Shown here piece after piece: positions 45,222 to 53,141 of a DNA stretch of 64,000 bases (positions within the stretch are counted from its first letter, which is position 1; every line of letters starts with the position of its first letter). The position numbers and the translations under genes were made by a program. Source of the DNA: Streptomyces sp. CB01373 (GTDB taxonomy: Bacteria; Actinomycetota; Actinomycetes; Streptomycetales; Streptomycetaceae); NCBI RefSeq assembly GCF_002803075.1, contig NZ_NNBK01000016.1, positions 5,271 to 69,270 of the forward strand. The letters run 5' to 3'. Under the pieces are notes generated by a model. It did no database searches. It was not told where the DNA came from and was given only the letters and a program-made list of their open reading frames with translations.

Positions 45222-46760
45222 ATGGCGTCCAGCCTGACGAAGGACTCGGTCCATCCGGGCACCCCCGGTTCCGAGAAGACCTTCTTCGGCCACCCCCGCG
45301 GCCTGGCCACCCTCTTCATGACCGAGATGTGGGAGCGCTTCAGCTTCTACGGCATGCGCGCCCTTCTCGTCGTGTACCTGCTCTCCGGCGGCCCCGACGC
45401 CAAGAAGGGGAGCATGAGCGGTGGGCTCGGCATGGATCTGGCCACCACCACCGCCATCTACTCCGTCTATCTGTCGATGGTGTACCTGCTCGCCATGCCC
45501 GGCGGGTGGCTGGGCGACCGCGTCTGGGGTCCCCGCAAGACGGTGGCGATCGCCGCGATCACGATCATGGCGGGCCACGCGGTCCTGGCGCTGCCCGGTG
45601 GCCAGGCGTCCTTCTTCGCCGGTCTCGCGCTGGTCGCGCTCGGCTCCGGCCTGCTGAAGGCCAACATCTCCACCATGGTCGGCCACCTCTACAACGGCCC
45701 GGACGACCCGCGCCGCGACGGTGGCTTCACGATCTTCTACATGGGCATCAACATGGGTGCCTTCTTCGCGCCGCTGATCATCGGCACCGTCGGTCAGCAG
45801 GTCAGCTGGCACCTGGGCTTCGGCCTCGCCGCCGTGGGCATGGCGATCGGCCTCGCGGCCTTCCTCATCGGCACCCGGAACCTGAGCCCGCAGAGCAGCG
45901 TCGTGCCGAAGCCGCTGGCCGCCGCCGAGCGTGCCTCCTGGCTGCGCAAGGGCCTGACCTGGCTGGCCGTCGCCGCCGTCTTCTACGGCATCGTCGGCTT
46001 CACCGGCCACTTCACCCTGAACTGGGCGATGATCCCGCTCACCGTCATCGGTCTGGTCATCCCGGCCGGCGTCCTGCTGCGCATCAAGCGCGACAAGGAG
46101 CTGACGGGCGTCGAGCAGTCCAGGATGACCGGCTACATCTGGTTCTTCGTCGCGGCCGCCGCCTTCTGGATGATCTACGACCAGGGCGGTTCGACGGTCC
46201 AGGCGTTCGGTGAGACCAAGACCTCCTCCTCGCTGCTCGGCTTCGGCTTCCCCTCCTCCTGGTACCAGTCGCTGAACCCGGTGTTCATCATGGCGCTGGC
46301 CCCGGTCTTCGCCTGGTTCTGGCTGTGGCTGAGCCGCAAGGGCAAGGAGCCGAGCACGGTCGCGAAGTTCTCGGCCGCCCTGTTCTTCATCGGCGTCTCG
46401 TTCTTCTTCTTCCTGCTGCCGCTGGGCATGGCCGGCGGCGACACCATGGTCAGCCCGATGTGGCTGGTCGGCATCTATCTGATCCAGACCGTCGGCGAGC
46501 TGTGCCTCTCCCCGGTCGGCCTGTCGGTGACGACCAAGATGGCGCCGGCCAAGTACGCCAGCCAGATGATGGGCGTGTGGTTCCTCGCGGTCACCGCGGG
46601 CGACTCCATCACCAGCCTGCTGTCCAACCCGGCCGTGGCCGGGGTCGACCTCAGCGGGACGGGAGCGGTGGCCCTGGAAGCGGCCCTCGCCGCCCTCGCC
46701 GGTGTCGCGGTGTACATGTACCGCCGGAAGGTGAAGTCCCTGATGGGCGACGTCCACTGA
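45222..46760 (+). CDS. Peptide MFS transporter (POT/PTR family)
   Basis: 512 residues with about 14 membrane segments. The POT signature E35-xx-E38-R39-F40 in TEMWERFSFYGMRALL, the second motif FTIFYMGINMGAFFAPLI, and LSPVGLSVTTKMAP near the end. Proton-driven uptake of di- and tripeptides. Ends before a very strong terminator. About 535 bp of leader upstream suggests regulation by supply. Confidence 0.95.
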   Translation: MASSLTKDSVHPGTPGSEKTFFGHPRGLATLFMTEMWERFSFYGMRALLVVYLLSGGPDAKKGSMSGGLGMDLATTTAIYSVYLSMVYLLAMPGGWLGDRVWGPRKTVAIAAITIMAGHAVLALPGGQASFFAGLALVALGSGLLKANISTMVGHLYNGPDDPRRDGGFTIFYMGINMGAFFAPLIIGTVGQQVSWHLGFGLAAVGMAIGLAAFLIGTRNLSPQSSVVPKPLAAAERASWLRKGLTWLAVAAVFYGIVGFTGHFTLNWAMIPLTVIGLVIPAGVLLRIKRDKELTGVEQSRMTGYIWFFVAAAAFWMIYDQGGSTVQAFGETKTSSSLLGFGFPSSWYQSLNPVFIMALAPVFAWFWLWLSRKGKEPSTVAKFSAALFFIGVSFFFFLLPLGMAGGDTMVSPMWLVGIYLIQTVGELCLSPVGLSVTTKMAPAKYASQMMGVWFLAVTAGDSITSLLSNPAVAGVDLSGTGAVALEAALAALAGVAVYMYRRKVKSLMGDVH

Positions 46761-46770
46761 CGTCCCCCCG

Positions 46771-46821
46771 CGGCAACGCGAAAGGGCCGCCCCCGTGAGG
46801 GGCGGCCCTTTCGCGTTGCCG
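46771..46821. terminator. Bidirectional terminator, peptide transporter / anti-sigma gene
   Basis: Perfect 23-bp stem (46771-46793 with 46799-46821) and a CGTGA loop. Contains AAAGGG/CCCTTT so a short T-run exists on either strand. Confidence 0.9.
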
Positions 46822-46826
46822 GTCTT

Positions 46827-47375
46827 TCAGGCGGGTGCGCCCAGCTCGGCCCACACTCTCTTGCCGGTGACGCCGGGGGCGCGGACGACGCCCCAGTCCA
46901 GGCACAGCCGCTGGACGATGAACATGCCGTGGCCGCCGGGGCGTCCGGCGCGGTGCGGGGTGCGCGGGGCGGGCTGTCCGGTGCCGCGGTCGGAGACCTC
47001 GAGGCGGATCACCTTGTTGTCGCAGGTGATCTCCAGCTGGTCGGGGCCCTCGGCGTGCAGGCAGGCGTTGGTGACCAGCTCGGAGACGACGAGGAGGACG
47101 TCCTCGGCGGCGGCCCGCTGGTCGGCGGTCGCGGCGGGCAGCCAGCCCCACGCGTACAGTGCCTGGCGGGTGAAGTCGCGGGCGAGCGGCACGACGCCGC
47201 TCTCGCCGTCGAAGCTCAGCCTGCGGATCTGGCGACTTCCGGACGGGGCCGCCGGCACGGCGGTCGCACCCCCTGGGGGTACCGCGCCCGCCGGCGCGTC
47301 CCCCTCGGACGCCCCGGAAGCGCCGCTGGACTCCGGGCCGCGGTCGCCCGGCGAGTAAGGCCGGGTGGTGCTCAT
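46827..47375 (-). CDS. ATP-binding protein, RsbW-like anti-sigma/serine kinase
   Basis: 182 residues. The first 48 are Pro/Ala/Gly-rich and disordered. GHKL ATPase core: N-box ELVTNACLHA (Asn103), G1 box DRGTG (129-133), G2 box GGHGMFIV (147-154). In this family the protein either sequesters a SigB/SigF-type sigma factor or phosphorylates an antagonist. It lies downstream of an STAS antagonist and near a SigB-family sigma gene, so a partner-switching role is likely. A palindrome separates it from the antagonist gene. Confidence 0.88.
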   Translation of the reverse strand: MSTTRPYSPGDRGPESSGASGASEGDAPAGAVPPGGATAVPAAPSGSRQIRRLSFDGESGVVPLARDFTRQALYAWGWLPAATADQRAAAEDVLLVVSELVTNACLHAEGPDQLEITCDNKVIRLEVSDRGTGQPAPRTPHRAGRPGGHGMFIVQRLCLDWGVVRAPGVTGKRVWAELGAPA

Positions 47376-47561
47376 CAGCGCTTCACCTCACCGATTCACC
47401 AGTTCACGATTCAAAAGTCACCAGTCACTTCACGTACACGCCGGTACGTCCGTTCATTCGCCGAATGCCGATAGCCGGCTCGCGAGGGCCGCCGATCCAC
47501 TCAGGTTGTCTCCTGCCCGACCGATCGGGGGGAACACCCCCGTTTTCGGCCCGCCGTGCGG

Positions 47562-47583
47562 GCGCCCGGCGTACGCCGGGCGC
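47562..47583 (-). terminator. Palindromic hairpin between antagonist and ATPase genes
   Basis: Perfect 22-bp palindrome (GCGCCCGGCG-TA-CGCCGGGCGC) in the 247-bp gap after the antagonist stop. Could end or attenuate the antagonist transcript. Confidence 0.6.
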
Positions 47584-47622
47584 GGAACACGAAAGGGGCA
47601 CGTCGAGAGTCCCGGGGCCGGC

Positions 47623-48000
47623 TCAGCCGGCCTCGTCGGCCAGCGCGTCCTCCAGGGAGTCGTGCACGGTGAAGACCGCATCCGCCCCTGTGATCTCGAA
47701 GACGCGGGCCACCACCGGCAGCATCCCGGCCAGATGCACGCCCCCTCCGGCCGCCTCCGCCTTCAGCCGCGCGCCCAGCAGGACGTTCAACCCCGTGGAG
47801 TCACAGAACTCCAGACGTGAACAGTCCACCACCAGACGCGAGCGCCCCTTGTCGAGACACTCCTCGAGCGGCTCGCGCAGCAGGTCGGCCGTGTGGTGAT
47901 CGAGCTCCCCCGCCGGCGTCACGACGGCACTGGAGCCCTCTTGCCGCACCTCCACCAGAAGCCGGCCCGACTGTGCGCTGCCGACCGTCCCGCGGTCCAT
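47623..48000 (-). CDS. STAS-domain anti-sigma factor antagonist
   Basis: 125 residues. STAS fold with VVTPAGELDHHTAD (27-39) and LVVDCSRLEFCDSTGLNVLLGAR; Ser68 in DSTG is the expected phosphorylation site. In the unphosphorylated state such proteins bind the anti-sigma factor and free the sigma factor. Divergent from the sigma gene and preceded by a SigB-type promoter candidate. Confidence 0.9.
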   Translation of the reverse strand: MDRGTVGSAQSGRLLVEVRQEGSSAVVTPAGELDHHTADLLREPLEECLDKGRSRLVVDCSRLEFCDSTGLNVLLGARLKAEAAGGGVHLAGMLPVVARVFEITGADAVFTVHDSLEDALADEAG

Positions 48001-48070
48001 GCCGTCTCTCTCCCGGGGTCTTGGCTGCTGACTGACGCCCTCGAACACTACGCCTTCCCTCACCGCTCCG

Positions 48071-48094
48071 ACACCCGAACAACCACACACAACC
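48071..48094 (-). promoter_or_regulatory. SigB-like promoter candidate for the antagonist gene
   Basis: On the minus strand GGTT (complement of 48091-48094), 14 bp, GGGTGT (complement of 48071-48076). This fits the Streptomyces stress-sigma pattern GNNT-N14-16-GGGTAC/T with one mismatch, about 70 bp before the antagonist start. It would let a SigB-type factor feed back on its own antagonist. Confidence 0.45.
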
Positions 48095-48249
48095 GGACAT
48101 AGCCCCACACAAGGAACTTGCGGCGGTGTTGGTAAAGCGGGTAGGGCTAGTAGGGACCCGCACCCGACACGGCCGGCTTTGGAGGCGCCGCACACCGCAG
48201 TGCACAAATTGGCTTCGGCAGCCATATGCCGAGAACGATGGAGGACATC

Positions 48250-49173
48250 ATGTCACCCCGGCTCGACGCCTCGCATACCCGGATGGCGACGTCGGCATCC
48301 CCCACGGAGCACCTGGATCCCATCGAGTTTCCCGACGTACGCGCCGAGCGGGCCGACCAGGCCGACGCACTGGCCGGACTTCCGGACATCCCTCCGTACG
48401 ACGAAGTGGCCCCCGACGACGCCCGGGCCCTGTCCAAGGCCCTCTTCGAGCGGCTGGAGTCCCTCGAGGAAGGCACTCACGCCTACTCGTACGTCCGCAA
48501 CACGCTCGTCGAGCTCAACCTCGCGCTCGTCAAGTTCGCCGCCTCCCGCTTCCGCTCCCGCAGCGAGCCGATGGAGGACATCATCCAGGTCGGCACCATC
48601 GGCCTGATCAAGGCGATCGACCGGTTCGAGCTGTCCCGGGGCGTGGAGTTCCCCACGTTCGCGATGCCCACCATCATCGGTGAGATCAAGCGCTTCTTCC
48701 GCGACACCTCCTGGTCCGTACGCGTCCCGCGCCGGCTCCAGGAACTGCGGCTGGACCTCGCCAAGGCCGGTGACGAACTGGCCCAGCGGCTCGACCGCGC
48801 CCCCACGGTCGCCGAACTCGCAGAGCACCTCGGTCTGTCCAACGACGAGGTGGTGGAAGGCATGGCCGCCTCCAACGCCTACACCGCCTCGTCGCTGGAC
48901 GCCCAGCCCGAGGAGGACGACTCCGAGGGCGCCCTCGCGGACCGCATCGGCTACGAGGACCACGGTCTCGAAGGCATCGAGTTCGTGGAGGCGCTGAAGC
49001 CGCTGATCGCGCAACTGCCCTCCCGGGACCGGAAGATCCTGTCCCTGCGGTTCGTCGCCAACATGACCCAGTCGGAGATCGGCGACGAACTGGGCATCTC
49101 GCAGATGCACGTCTCCCGGCTGCTGTCCCGCACGCTCGGCCAACTGCGCAAGGGCCTGACACTCGAGGAGTGA
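48250..49173 (+). CDS. sigI: RNA polymerase sigma factor, SigB/SigF subfamily
   Basis: 307 residues. Region 2 (RNTLVELNLALVKFAASRF, DIIQVGTIGLIKAIDRFE, FPTFAMPTIIGEIKRFFRD), region 3 (VRVPRRLQELRLDLAKA) and region 4 (LPSRDRKILSLRFVANMTQSEIGDELGISQMHVSRLL) are all present. The start was set at the ATG with GGAGG 5 nt upstream. The neighbours (antagonist, GHKL ATPase, hut genes) match the S. coelicolor sigI locus as I recall it; that particular name is by synteny, while the subfamily is firm. Confidence 0.9.
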   Translation: MSPRLDASHTRMATSASPTEHLDPIEFPDVRAERADQADALAGLPDIPPYDEVAPDDARALSKALFERLESLEEGTHAYSYVRNTLVELNLALVKFAASRFRSRSEPMEDIIQVGTIGLIKAIDRFELSRGVEFPTFAMPTIIGEIKRFFRDTSWSVRVPRRLQELRLDLAKAGDELAQRLDRAPTVAELAEHLGLSNDEVVEGMAASNAYTASSLDAQPEEDDSEGALADRIGYEDHGLEGIEFVEALKPLIAQLPSRDRKILSLRFVANMTQSEIGDELGISQMHVSRLLSRTLGQLRKGLTLEE

Positions 49174-49180
49174 CCGGGTG

Positions 49181-49248
49181 ACGGGGCGGCGGTGAAGCGC
49201 CGGCCGACGGCCCAGGCGGCCGCGGCCGGCGCTTCACCGCCGCCCCGT
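49181..49248. terminator. Bidirectional terminator between sigma factor and hutI
   Basis: Perfect 25-bp stem (49181-49205 with 49224-49248), 18-nt loop. The longest hairpin in the window. Confidence 0.9.
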
Positions 49249-49267
49249 GCGGTCCTGTCGGTCCTGC

Positions 49268-50440
49268 TCAGGCCTCCCGCACGCCGCGCCGCCAGACCTC
49301 GGTGACCAGCGGGACGCCCGGCCGGTAGGCCAGGTGCACATGGCTGGGCGCGTCCAGGACGGCGAGGTCGGCGCGGGCGCCCGGGGACAGACGGCCGACG
49401 TCGTCGCGGCGCAGGGCCCTCGCACCGCCCGCCGTCGCCGCCCAGACCGCCTCGTCCGGGGTCATGCCCATGTCGCGTACGGCGAGCGCGATGCAGAAGG
49501 GCACCGAGGACGTGAAGGACGAGCCCGGGTTGCAGTCGGTGGACAGGGCGACCGTGACACCCGCGTCGAGGAGGCGGCGGGCGTCGGGCCACTGGGCGCG
49601 GGTGGAGAACTCGGCGCCGGGCAGGAGCGTGGCGACCGTGTTCCCGTTCGCCAGCGCGTCCACGTCCGCGTCGGTCAGATGCGTGCAGTGGTCGGCGCTG
49701 GCCGCGTCGAGCTCTACGGCGAGCTGGACGCCGGGGCCGTGGCTGAGCTGGTTGGCGTGGATGCGCGGGAGCAGGCCCTTGGCCATGCCCGCGGTGAGGA
49801 TCTCCCGGGCCTGGTCGCCGTCGAAGGCGCCCTTCTCGCAGAAGACGTCGATCCAGCGGGCGTGCGGGGCGCAGGCGTCCAGCATCTCCCCGGTGACCAG
49901 GGCGACGTACGCCGCCGGGTCCCCGGCGTGGTCAGGGGAGACGATGTGGGCTCCGAGGTAGGTGACCTCGTCGGTGTGCGCGGCGGCGATGCGCAGGGCG
50001 CGGGCCTCGTCGGCGACGGTGAGGCCGTAGCCGGACTTGGTCTCGAACGTGGTCGTGCCCTGGCGCAGGGCCTCGGCGAGATAGCGGGTGAGGTTGGCCT
50101 CCAGCTCCGCGTCGGTGGCGGCGCGGGTGGCGGCGACCGTGGTGCGGATGCCGCCGGCGCTGTAGGCCCGGCCGGACATGCGGGCGTTGAACTCCTCGGT
50201 GCGGTCGCCCGCGAAGACCAGGTGGGAGTGGGAGTCGACGAAGCCGGGGATCACCGCCCGGCCGCCGGCATCGACCCGGTTGTCAGTGGCGGGTGCTTTG
50301 CTGGATTCACCGGTCCACGCGACGTGGTCGCCGTCGATGACGACGGCCGCGTCCCGGACCAGTCCGAGGGGGGATCCGTCACCGAGGGAGGGGTCGTTGG
50401 TGACCAGCGTGGCGATGTTGGTGATGACGGTGCTGCTCAT
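49268..50440 (-). CDS. hutI: Imidazolonepropionase
   Basis: 390 residues. Third step of histidine breakdown: imidazolone-propionate to formiminoglutamate. Amidohydrolase fold with metal site DSHSHLVFAGDRTEEF (His71, His73), TFETKSGYGL, LGAHIVSPDH, and STDCNPGSSFTSS. GAGGA upstream of the ATG. Last gene of the leftward hutU-M20-deiminase-hutI operon. Confidence 0.96.
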   Translation of the reverse strand: MSSTVITNIATLVTNDPSLGDGSPLGLVRDAAVVIDGDHVAWTGESSKAPATDNRVDAGGRAVIPGFVDSHSHLVFAGDRTEEFNARMSGRAYSAGGIRTTVAATRAATDAELEANLTRYLAEALRQGTTTFETKSGYGLTVADEARALRIAAAHTDEVTYLGAHIVSPDHAGDPAAYVALVTGEMLDACAPHARWIDVFCEKGAFDGDQAREILTAGMAKGLLPRIHANQLSHGPGVQLAVELDAASADHCTHLTDADVDALANGNTVATLLPGAEFSTRAQWPDARRLLDAGVTVALSTDCNPGSSFTSSVPFCIALAVRDMGMTPDEAVWAATAGGARALRRDDVGRLSPGARADLAVLDAPSHVHLAYRPGVPLVTEVWRRGVREA

Positions 50441-50466
50441 GGTGTCCTCAGGGGTGACGGGGGGAT

Positions 50467-51855
50467 TCAGCCGCGCAGTGCCTCGACGGCGCCTGCCAGC
50501 GCCGACGGCACATCCGGTACGAGGGTGTGGGCGCTGTCCCGCACGACGTGCCGGCCGGCCACGACCGTATGGCGTACGTCGGCGGCGGTCGCCGCGAATA
50601 CGGCCGTCTCGGCGCCGAGCCTGGGCAGCGTCCCCGCTGTCCTGACCGAGTCCAGCGCGAGCGTCGTGAAGTCGGCGTGGGCGCCGGGGGTGAGGCTGCC
50701 CGCGTCGGACCAGCCGAGGGCGGCGTGCCCGTCGGCGGTGGCGGCCCGCAGCAGGGACGCGGCCGTCCAGTGGCCGCGGGTGCGGGTGCGCAGCCGCTCG
50801 TTCAGCTCCATCCCTCGGGCCTCTTCGAGCAGGTCGATGACGGCGTGGCTGTCGGAGCCCAGGGAGAGCGGGGAGCCGGCGCGCTGGAGGGCGACGGCGG
50901 GTCCGGTGCCGTCGGCCAGGTCCCGCTCGGTGGTCGGGCACATGCAGGTGCCGGTGCCGGATCCGCCGAGCAGGGCGATGTCCTCGTCGGTCAGGTGGGT
51001 GTTGTGCACGCCGGTCGTGCGCGGGCCGAGGACGCCGTGGTCGGCCAGCAGCCGGGCCGGGGTGCACCCGTGGGCGGCCTGGCAGGCGTCGTTCTCGGCG
51101 GTCTGCTCCGACAGGTGCACATGGAGCGGGGCCCGCCGCTCCTCGGCCCACCGCGCCACCGTCTCCAGCTCCCGCGCCGGCACGGCCCGTACGGAGTGCA
51201 CGGCGGCACCGATCCGCGCGTGATCGTGTTCCTTGAGAACTGAACAGCGTTCGGCCCAGGCCTCGGCCGTCCCGTCGGAGAAGCGGAGCTGGTGAGTGTC
51301 GGGCGACTGCCCGAACCCGGAGGACAGGTAACAGGTGTCGAGGAGGGTGATGCGGATCCCGGCTTCGGCGGCGGCCGCGATCAGGGCCTCGCCCATCGCG
51401 TTCGGGTCGGCGTACCGGGTGCCTCCCGGCGCGTGGTGGACGTAGTGGAACTCGCCGACGGCCGTGATGCCGGCCAGCGCCATCTCGGCGTACACCGCGC
51501 GGGCCAGCGCGTGGTACGTCTCGGGAGTGAGCCGGTCGGCGGTGGAGTACATGACCTCGCGCCAGGTCCAGAAGGTCCCCGAGCCGACCTGGACGGTGCC
51601 GCGCAGGGCCCGGTGGAAGGCGTGGCTGTGCGCGTTGGCGAGTCCCGGGATCGTGAGGCCCCGCAGCACCTCGGCGCCCGGCGGCGGGACGGGCACGCCC
51701 GTGCGGACGGCCGCGACGCGGCCGCCGCGCACGTCGAGCGCCACGCCCGGCTCGATGGGGGTCCCCCCTGCTCGAGCGCCGTCGAGAGCTTGGGGGAGGG
51801 TGCCGAGCCAGGCCTGCTCCAGCCAGTACGTCCGCGTCTGCTCGGTGGGGGTCAC
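50467..51855 (-). CDS. hutF: Formimidoylglutamate deiminase
   Basis: 462 residues. Converts formiminoglutamate to N-formylglutamate and ammonia. Amidohydrolase fold: NAHSHAFHRALRGTVQ (metal His76, His78), FHYVHHAPGG, HVHLSEQ, GTGTCMCPTTERDLADG and SLGSDSHAVIDLLEE. The GTG start overlaps the stop of the upstream M20 gene (GTGA). Residues about 19-34 (LPQALDGARAGGTP) come from an inserted palindromic repeat (51756-51800), read in frame near the N-terminus, away from the active site. Confidence 0.92.
   Translation of the reverse strand: MTPTEQTRTYWLEQAWLGTLPQALDGARAGGTPIEPGVALDVRGGRVAAVRTGVPVPPPGAEVLRGLTIPGLANAHSHAFHRALRGTVQVGSGTFWTWREVMYSTADRLTPETYHALARAVYAEMALAGITAVGEFHYVHHAPGGTRYADPNAMGEALIAAAAEAGIRITLLDTCYLSSGFGQSPDTHQLRFSDGTAEAWAERCSVLKEHDHARIGAAVHSVRAVPARELETVARWAEERRAPLHVHLSEQTAENDACQAAHGCTPARLLADHGVLGPRTTGVHNTHLTDEDIALLGGSGTGTCMCPTTERDLADGTGPAVALQRAGSPLSLGSDSHAVIDLLEEARGMELNERLRTRTRGHWTAASLLRAATADGHAALGWSDAGSLTPGAHADFTTLALDSVRTAGTLPRLGAETAVFAATAADVRHTVVAGRHVVRDSAHTLVPDVPSALAGAVEALRG
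51756..51800. repeat. Palindromic repeat element, copy 2 (inside the deiminase gene)
   Basis: About 45 bp beginning TGGGGGTCCCCCCTGCTCGA and ending CGAGAGCTTGGGGGAGGG. It shares the ends and most of the core with the copy at 18744-18785. Read here on the antisense side of the gene, in frame. Confidence 0.75.
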
Positions 51856-53141
51856 GTGCAGGCCAGCCCTTCCAGTACGTCGGCGAGCGCGCGCACTCCG
51901 GCCACGCAGTCGTCCTCGGCCGCGGATTCGGCCGGGGAGTGCGAGACACCGGTGGGGTTGCGCACGAACAGCATGGCGGTCGGGACGGTCCCGGACAGGA
52001 TTCCGGCGTCGTGTCCGGCGCCCGTGCCGAGCACCGGCACCTTCAGGTCGGTGTCCGTGCCCAGGAGGCGGGCGAGTTCGTCGCGCAGGGCGTGGTCGAA
52101 CTCGACGACGGGGGTGAAGGACTCGCGGACCACGTCCAGGTCGGCGCCGTGAGCGGCGGCGTACTCGCGGGCCGCCTTCTCGACGCCGGTGACCACGGTG
52201 TCCAGGGTCGTCTGGTCGGCGGCGCGGGAGTCGAGCCAGCCGCGCACCAGGGACGGGATCGCGTTGACGCCGTTCGGCTCGACGGCGATCTTGCCGAAGG
52301 TGGCGACGGCGCCCGCGAGCGCGGCCTCGCGCCGGGCCGCGAGCACGGTCTCCGCGTACGGCAGCATCGGGTCGCGCCGGTCGACGAGCCGGGTGGTGCC
52401 CGCGTGGTTGGCCTCGCCCCGGAAGTCGAACCGCCACCGCCCGTGCGGCCAGATGGCACTGGCCACACCGACGGCGTCGCCGGTCAGGTCGAGGGCGCGG
52501 CCCTGCTCGACGTGCAGTTCGACGAAGGCGCCGATGCGCGCGAGCCGCTCCGGGTCGGGTCCGAGGGCGTCGGGGTCGTACCCGGCGGCCTCCATGGCCC
52601 TGGGCAGGGTGACCCCGTCGGCGTCGGTGAGCCGGTGCGCCTGCTCGACGGTGAGGTGCCCGGCGGTCAGCCGCGAGCCGGTGCAGGCAAGGCCGAACCG
52701 GGCGCCCTCCTCGTCACCGAAGTTGACGAGGGCGAGCGGCTTGGTGAACCGCGCGTTCCTGCCGCGCAGTTCGTCGAGGGCGGCGAAGGAGGACACGACG
52801 CCCAGCGGCCCGTCGAAGGCCCCGCCGTCGGGCACGGAGTCGAGGTGCGACCCGGTGACCACGGCGTCCCCGGCCTCGGGGTCGCCGAGCCAGGCCCACT
52901 GGTTGCCGTTGCGGTCGACCTCGTAGGCCAGCCCGCGGTCCTCGGCCTGCTGCCGGAACCAGGCCCGGCACTCGGCGTCGGCCGCGGTCCAGGCGAAGCG
53001 CCGGTAACCGCCGGACCCGGGGTGGCGCCCGATGGGGAGCAGTTCCCGCCACATCGTGTGGAAGGAGTCGCCCACGGCGGGCGCCGGGGTCCGCGCCGCG
53101 GCCGGACGGACCTCGTCCGGGTCGGCGGGATGCCGCGTCAC
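51852..53141 (-). CDS. M20 family amidohydrolase (allantoate amidohydrolase-like), candidate N-formylglutamate deformylase
   Basis: 429 residues. Zinc-dependent M20 fold of the allantoate/N-carbamoyl amidase group: GSHLDSVPDGGAFDGPLGV (metal His and Asp), NFGDEEGARFG (metal Glu, base Glu), ELHVEQGRALD, and GAGHDAGIL. By name-level homology it would be allantoate amidohydrolase. However, it is locked by GTGA overlaps between hutU and the deiminase, and no hutG-like gene is in the operon. The simplest reading is that it hydrolyses N-formylglutamate to glutamate and formate. Fold firm, substrate inferred. Confidence 0.85.
   Translation of the reverse strand: MTRHPADPDEVRPAAARTPAPAVGDSFHTMWRELLPIGRHPGSGGYRRFAWTAADAECRAWFRQQAEDRGLAYEVDRNGNQWAWLGDPEAGDAVVTGSHLDSVPDGGAFDGPLGVVSSFAALDELRGRNARFTKPLALVNFGDEEGARFGLACTGSRLTAGHLTVEQAHRLTDADGVTLPRAMEAAGYDPDALGPDPERLARIGAFVELHVEQGRALDLTGDAVGVASAIWPHGRWRFDFRGEANHAGTTRLVDRRDPMLPYAETVLAARREAALAGAVATFGKIAVEPNGVNAIPSLVRGWLDSRAADQTTLDTVVTGVEKAAREYAAAHGADLDVVRESFTPVVEFDHALRDELARLLGTDTDLKVPVLGTGAGHDAGILSGTVPTAMLFVRNPTGVSHSPAESAAEDDCVAGVRALADVLEGLACT

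Noticed and set aside
48120..48160. SigB-type promoter for the sigma gene (GGGTAG at 48139-48144)
   Set aside because: No GNNT element lies 14-16 bp upstream, so the match is only half.
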